NCBI GenBank assembly: GCA_021323815.1 | Contig: JAJPKG010000422.1 | Coordinates: 1 to 33,289, forward strand | DNA length: 33,289 bases | Direction: 5' to 3' | Source of the DNA: Pseudomonadota bacterium | Lineage (GTDB): Bacteria > Chloroflexota > Ktedonobacteria > Ktedonobacterales > JACDGC01 | Shown here: one piece after another, positions 30,724 through 33,289 of the stretch | Numbering within the stretch: position 1 is the first letter of the stretch | Layout: each line of letters begins with the position of its first letter | Notes under the pieces: generated by a model | Told to the model about the DNA's origin: nothing | Databases searched by the model: none | Seen by the model: only the letters and a program-made list of their open reading frames with translations | Program-made: the position numbers and the translations under genes

Positions 30724-31611
30724 ATGATTGAAACGACATCAGCGGGCGGGCTACGCGAGCGCATCGCGGCGTCGCGCACGTGGCAGACCTTGCGCGCGGC
30801 GACATGGCTGGAATGGCAGGCGCGCGGCAACTGGACCAATCCCATTCTGTATGGCATCTATCTGATCGTCCGGCCCATGACCACGTCGCTGGTGCTGGTG
30901 CTGATGTATTGGCTGGTGAGCGGCGCGCACGCGCATGGCGGATTGTTTGGCTTCCTCATCGCGGGCGCGGCGGCCTGGACGTTTGTGGATCAGATTGTCG
31001 CGGGCGTTCCCCAGGCGGTGCTGGCCGACCGCGAAGAATATGCCATGCTGAAATACGTCTATATCACGCCGGCGCGCTTTCTGGTGGTGCTGATCGGGCG
31101 GGCGCTGCCGCGCATGCTGGTCGCGTTCATCTCGTTCACCGTCACGCTGGCGTTCGGCGTTGCCATCCTCGGTGTGCCGGTGGATGTGCGCATGATCAAT
31201 TACCCCTTGCTGCTGCTGGCGCTGGTGCTGGGATTTGTGGGCATCACCGCACTGGGAATCATGCTCGCAGGTTTGGCGCTGGTGCTGAAACGCGGCGCGT
31301 GGCAGATGCCCCAGGCCGTCACCGGCGCGCTCTATCTGGTGTCGGGCGCGATCTTCCCGGTGGCCGTGCTGCCCGTGTGGCTGCGCGATATCTCGCTGGG
31401 CGTGCCGCTGACATATTGGCTGGAACTGACGCGCCGCGCTCTGCTGGGCAGCCGCATCGGCGAGACATTCCCCATCGCCTCCACTGGCGCGATCCTCGGC
31501 TGGCTGGCGCTGACGACGGTCATCCTCTCCGCTGTATCCGTGATCGTCTTCCGGATCTGCGACTACTTCGCCCGCGAGCGCGGCCAGATCGACCGCACGA
31601 CAGGGTATTGA
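30724..31611 (+). CDS. ABC-2 type permease 2
   Basis: 295 residues, six TM segments. LYGIYLIVRPMTTSLVLVLMYWLV, LFGFLIAGAAAWTFVDQIVAG, LIGRALPRMLVAFISFTVTLAFG, LALVLGFVGITALGIMLAGLALVL, TGALYLVSGAIFPVAVLP and GWLALTTVILSAVSVIVF are visible. The short ADREEYAMLKYVYITPARF segment is the ABC-2 coupling type. It follows permease 1 after 81 bases occupied by a family C half element. GAGAGGAA lies about 12 bases before the ATG. The likely role is export of a drug, lipid or glycan with the ATPase at 28724. Confidence 0.87.
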   Translation: MIETTSAGGLRERIAASRTWQTLRAATWLEWQARGNWTNPILYGIYLIVRPMTTSLVLVLMYWLVSGAHAHGGLFGFLIAGAAAWTFVDQIVAGVPQAVLADREEYAMLKYVYITPARFLVVLIGRALPRMLVAFISFTVTLAFGVAILGVPVDVRMINYPLLLLALVLGFVGITALGIMLAGLALVLKRGAWQMPQAVTGALYLVSGAIFPVAVLPVWLRDISLGVPLTYWLELTRRALLGSRIGETFPIASTGAILGWLALTTVILSAVSVIVFRICDYFARERGQIDRTTGY

Positions 31612-31643
31612 TGAGCAATCAATAGCGAGGTGATCGCCAGGTG

Positions 31644-31697
31644 AGATCGCCGGGGGTTAAATCCCCCGGCTCGTAAAAAAAGCCCCGATGGGCTATA
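31644..31697 (+). repeat. REP-like family A copy
   Basis: GCCGGGGG-TTAAAT-CCCCCGGC (31649-31670), linker TCGTAAAAAA, then AGCCC-CGAT-GGGCT (31681-31694). It is one of the cleanest copies and follows the last permease. Confidence 0.85.
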
Positions 31698-31902
31698 TCA
31701 ACGGACTATTCTTTGGCGATCGCTTCCTTTTCGTTGTGCTGGCGGGCGGTTGTTCCGGGGGATGACGATGGCCCACCTCTGAACGCTGCCGGTACGCTTT
31801 GTCGCAGGCATGAATGCTGCCGCTATGCCCCTCGCCCTCATCCTGCGAATTGGTGACGCCGTGCTAGCGGTTGTCTTTGTGTTTCTTTGTTCCTCCTGAC
31901 AT
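31693..31902 (-). pseudogene. Small ORF interrupted by one amber codon
   Basis: On the minus strand AGGAGG (31909-31914) precedes ATG at 31902. Twelve codons (MSGGTKKHKDNR) are followed by TAG (31864-31866), then 56 further in-frame codons with GC-rich third positions (starting HGVTNSQDEGEGHSGS) to a TAG at 31693-31695. The strong ribosome binding site and continued open frame suggest a 69-codon gene with a nonsense mutation, or a short real peptide. The final stop lies in a family A repeat. No family recognised. Confidence 0.4.
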
Positions 31903-32040
31903 GCGCTTCCTCCTGAATAAGAGATTTCTTTCATGAACGCGCATACCCTATGCCGTCTCTTCGCAACGAGCATGGAGTGGGAAGCCTTACTCACAACTAC
32001 GCCACAATGTGGGGTACTCAGGAGCTTGCTTATCCAGGTC

Positions 32041-32157
32041 CTATATCCAGTGATGGATATAGCTTCGATAACTACTGGCGCGCATCGAATTAGCGGCTAA
32101 ATGCTAATGGCTCATATACTGGATCACATTTCTGAATAAGTTTGGAGCCAGTATATG
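32041..32157. repeat. Two inverted repeats in an AT-rich intergenic region
   Basis: CTATATCC/GGATATAG (32041-32062, 6-base loop) and CATATACTGG/CCAGTATATG (32113-32157, 25-base spacer) are perfect. The stretch 31903-32261 has no gene on either strand that I can support and is AT-richer than the rest. The sites may be operators for the gene at 32262. Confidence 0.5.
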
Positions 32158-32261
32158 ATTTGGCACATAAAGCGAGTTCCTTCATGGAACAAAATTGCTC
32201 TTGCTAACGTCATGAACCGTAACCCTCAGGTTTTGCTGTCAAGGAACTTCAGGAGGCAGAT

Positions 32262-32888
32262 ATGAGCAAGCGAGCATTAACCGGCGGCATTATCGCTGTC
32301 ATGCTCATCACTACGTTCTTTGTCTGGTATTTTAGGGTGAACGGGCGGCCTTCTGCCAGCGAATCGCTCGTCATCCCCTCAGATTGGAAACATTTCAGTG
32401 ATCCTCATGGATATGTTTCTCTCCAGATCCCACCCACCTGGAATAGTAAAGTTACTGGCGGCTCCTCTTTTGGAGGCATACAAGGGAGCGATCAACTGAC
32501 ACTCATCTCTTATTTGCTCCAAGATGCACAGGCGAATGCTGGCGGCGATTATTCTGCAATACGTATCAAGCTATCGGTCGGGCCGTGGACTAGTGACGCA
32601 ATGCGTCGCTATATGTGTCAGCAGCATTTTCCTGACGCCCAGCCACGTCAAGTTGGAACGCTCATGGGTGAGGAGAGTAATAATGTTATTGATCTCCTCA
32701 CGCAGCGGGCCTATGTCCGCATTGCTTATACCTATCCCGGTGCGCCAGGGATAACAAGCTCTGGTGCGATGAAACTGGGAGAGGAGCCAACACCTGTCAG
32801 CGATGCAGAAAGGGCGGCGGGAAAGCATATCATCGATCTGATTCTGAGCAGCTTCCGAGCCATTCCGAATCAGTCGATGACCTGCTGA
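32262..32888 (+). CDS. Membrane-anchored extracytoplasmic protein, function unknown
   Basis: 208 residues. The N terminus has a basic start and one hydrophobic helix (ALTGGIIAVMLITTFFVWYF), acting as a signal anchor. The rest is soluble: WKHFSDPHGYVSLQIPPTWNSK is typical of small extracytoplasmic domains whose proteins share a Y-x-D-P-x-G-Y...P-x-W pattern (PsbP-like style). AGGAGG lies just upstream of the ATG. GC is lower than average. It converges with the binding-protein gene, 7 bases apart. Function unknown. Confidence 0.75.
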   Translation: MSKRALTGGIIAVMLITTFFVWYFRVNGRPSASESLVIPSDWKHFSDPHGYVSLQIPPTWNSKVTGGSSFGGIQGSDQLTLISYLLQDAQANAGGDYSAIRIKLSVGPWTSDAMRRYMCQQHFPDAQPRQVGTLMGEESNNVIDLLTQRAYVRIAYTYPGAPGITSSGAMKLGEEPTPVSDAERAAGKHIIDLILSSFRAIPNQSMTC

Positions 32889-32895
32889 TGAACGC

Positions 32896-33289
32896 CTAGG
32901 TCAGCCGCTGCCAGGCTTCGTGATGCGCATCGCCGCCCCATAGGATCGCCGCGAGGATCTCGGCGGATTCCACCAAGCGCGGGCCGGAGCGATTGAAATA
33001 GGCGTTGCCGTCGGCGAGAAAGACGCGATGGTTGCGCACGGCGGCGAGGTCCGCCCAGGCGGGATGCGCTTGCAGGATGGGAACATCTTGCCAGGTGCGC
33101 GCCAGCTCGAAGCCGCAGGGGGCGAGGACGATGACATCGGGATCGGCAGTGGCAAGCGCGTCCCATTCCAGCCAGGTCGAGTGCGCGCCAGTCTCGCCAA
33201 AGAGGTTGATGCCCCCGGCAATCTCGACCAGTTCCGGCGTCCAGTTGCCCGCGGCCATGAGCGGATCGAGCCATTCCAGCATGGCGACG
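32896..33289 (-). CDS. Cobalamin-type ABC substrate-binding protein (C-terminal part)
   Basis: The frame is open at the right window edge (VAMLEWLDPLMAAGNW), so the N terminus is outside. The 130 residues show a class III (BtuF/FecB-like) binding-protein C-terminal lobe. MLEWLDPLMAAGNWTPELVEIAGGINLFGETG, then ADPDVIVLAPCGFELART, AVRNHRVFLADGNAYFNRSGPRLVESAEILA match the cobalamin-binding relatives. It would capture a corrinoid or metal chelate outside the cell or act in salvage. The partner permease and ATPase are not in the window. The reported end is the window edge. Confidence 0.88.
   Translation of the reverse strand, partial: VAMLEWLDPLMAAGNWTPELVEIAGGINLFGETGAHSTWLEWDALATADPDVIVLAPCGFELARTWQDVPILQAHPAWADLAAVRNHRVFLADGNAYFNRSGPRLVESAEILAAILWGGDAHHEAWQRLT

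Overview
Organism. The window is GC-rich bacterial chromosome (GC clearly above 60% by eye) with densely packed genes. A DUF3662-FHA protein and a second FHA protein precede an FtsW/RodA gene, a T-box leader precedes threonyl-tRNA synthetase, a PknB-like membrane kinase is present, and several families of dispersed hairpin repeats occur. Together these suggest a Gram-positive-like lineage, most plausibly Chloroflexota. This is inference from gene style; no rRNA or other phylogenetic marker is present.

Layout. 1-6080: the end of queA, convergent with a Ppx/GppA phosphatase that carries a repeat-derived insertion; then a ribF-fhaA-fhaB-ftsW/rodA operon and a small membrane protein. 6118-9446: a locus of accessory character, with a truncated Bro-N protein, a ParA-type ATPase with its own promoter and operator-like palindrome, a 600-base divergent region with short repeats and DnaA-box-like sites, and a membrane-anchored protein with a coiled coil and a C-terminal HTH-like segment. 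9485-15159: two hypothetical proteins, a large double-FtsX permease and an HD-GYP protein. 15169-20165: a low-GC membrane protein, a CrtP-type desaturase, a DUF2085-like membrane protein overlapping a NYN-domain RNase-like protein, and a secreted DUF1349-like protein. 20387-23519: a vapBC-type toxin-antitoxin pair, then a promoter, T-box riboswitch and thrS. 24060-28152: a PknB-type kinase, a cluster of repeats, and an unusual structured leader with a terminator just before rtcB. 28206-31611: a structured region with two small ORFs, the second coupled to a three-gene ABC exporter. 31612-33289: an AT-richer stretch with an interrupted small ORF, an anchored extracytoplasmic protein and the end of a cobalamin-type binding protein.

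Repeats. Three families recur. Family A is a double-hairpin REP-like unit (GCCGGGGG..CCCCCGGC, then TCGnAAA, then a GCCC..GGGC hairpin), with nine copies, one inside the ppx reading frame. Family B holds GTAGGGGC/GCCCCTAC palindromes. Family C holds long elements whose arms are made of GCGAAG-type units and whose cores differ; one lies between the T-box terminator and thrS, and another splits the ABC-2 permease genes.

Most interesting are the rtcB leader RNA, the ParA/membrane-HTH locus, the small ORF coupled to the ABC exporter, the repeat-derived insertion in Ppx, and a kinase whose catalytic-loop Asn is Tyr.
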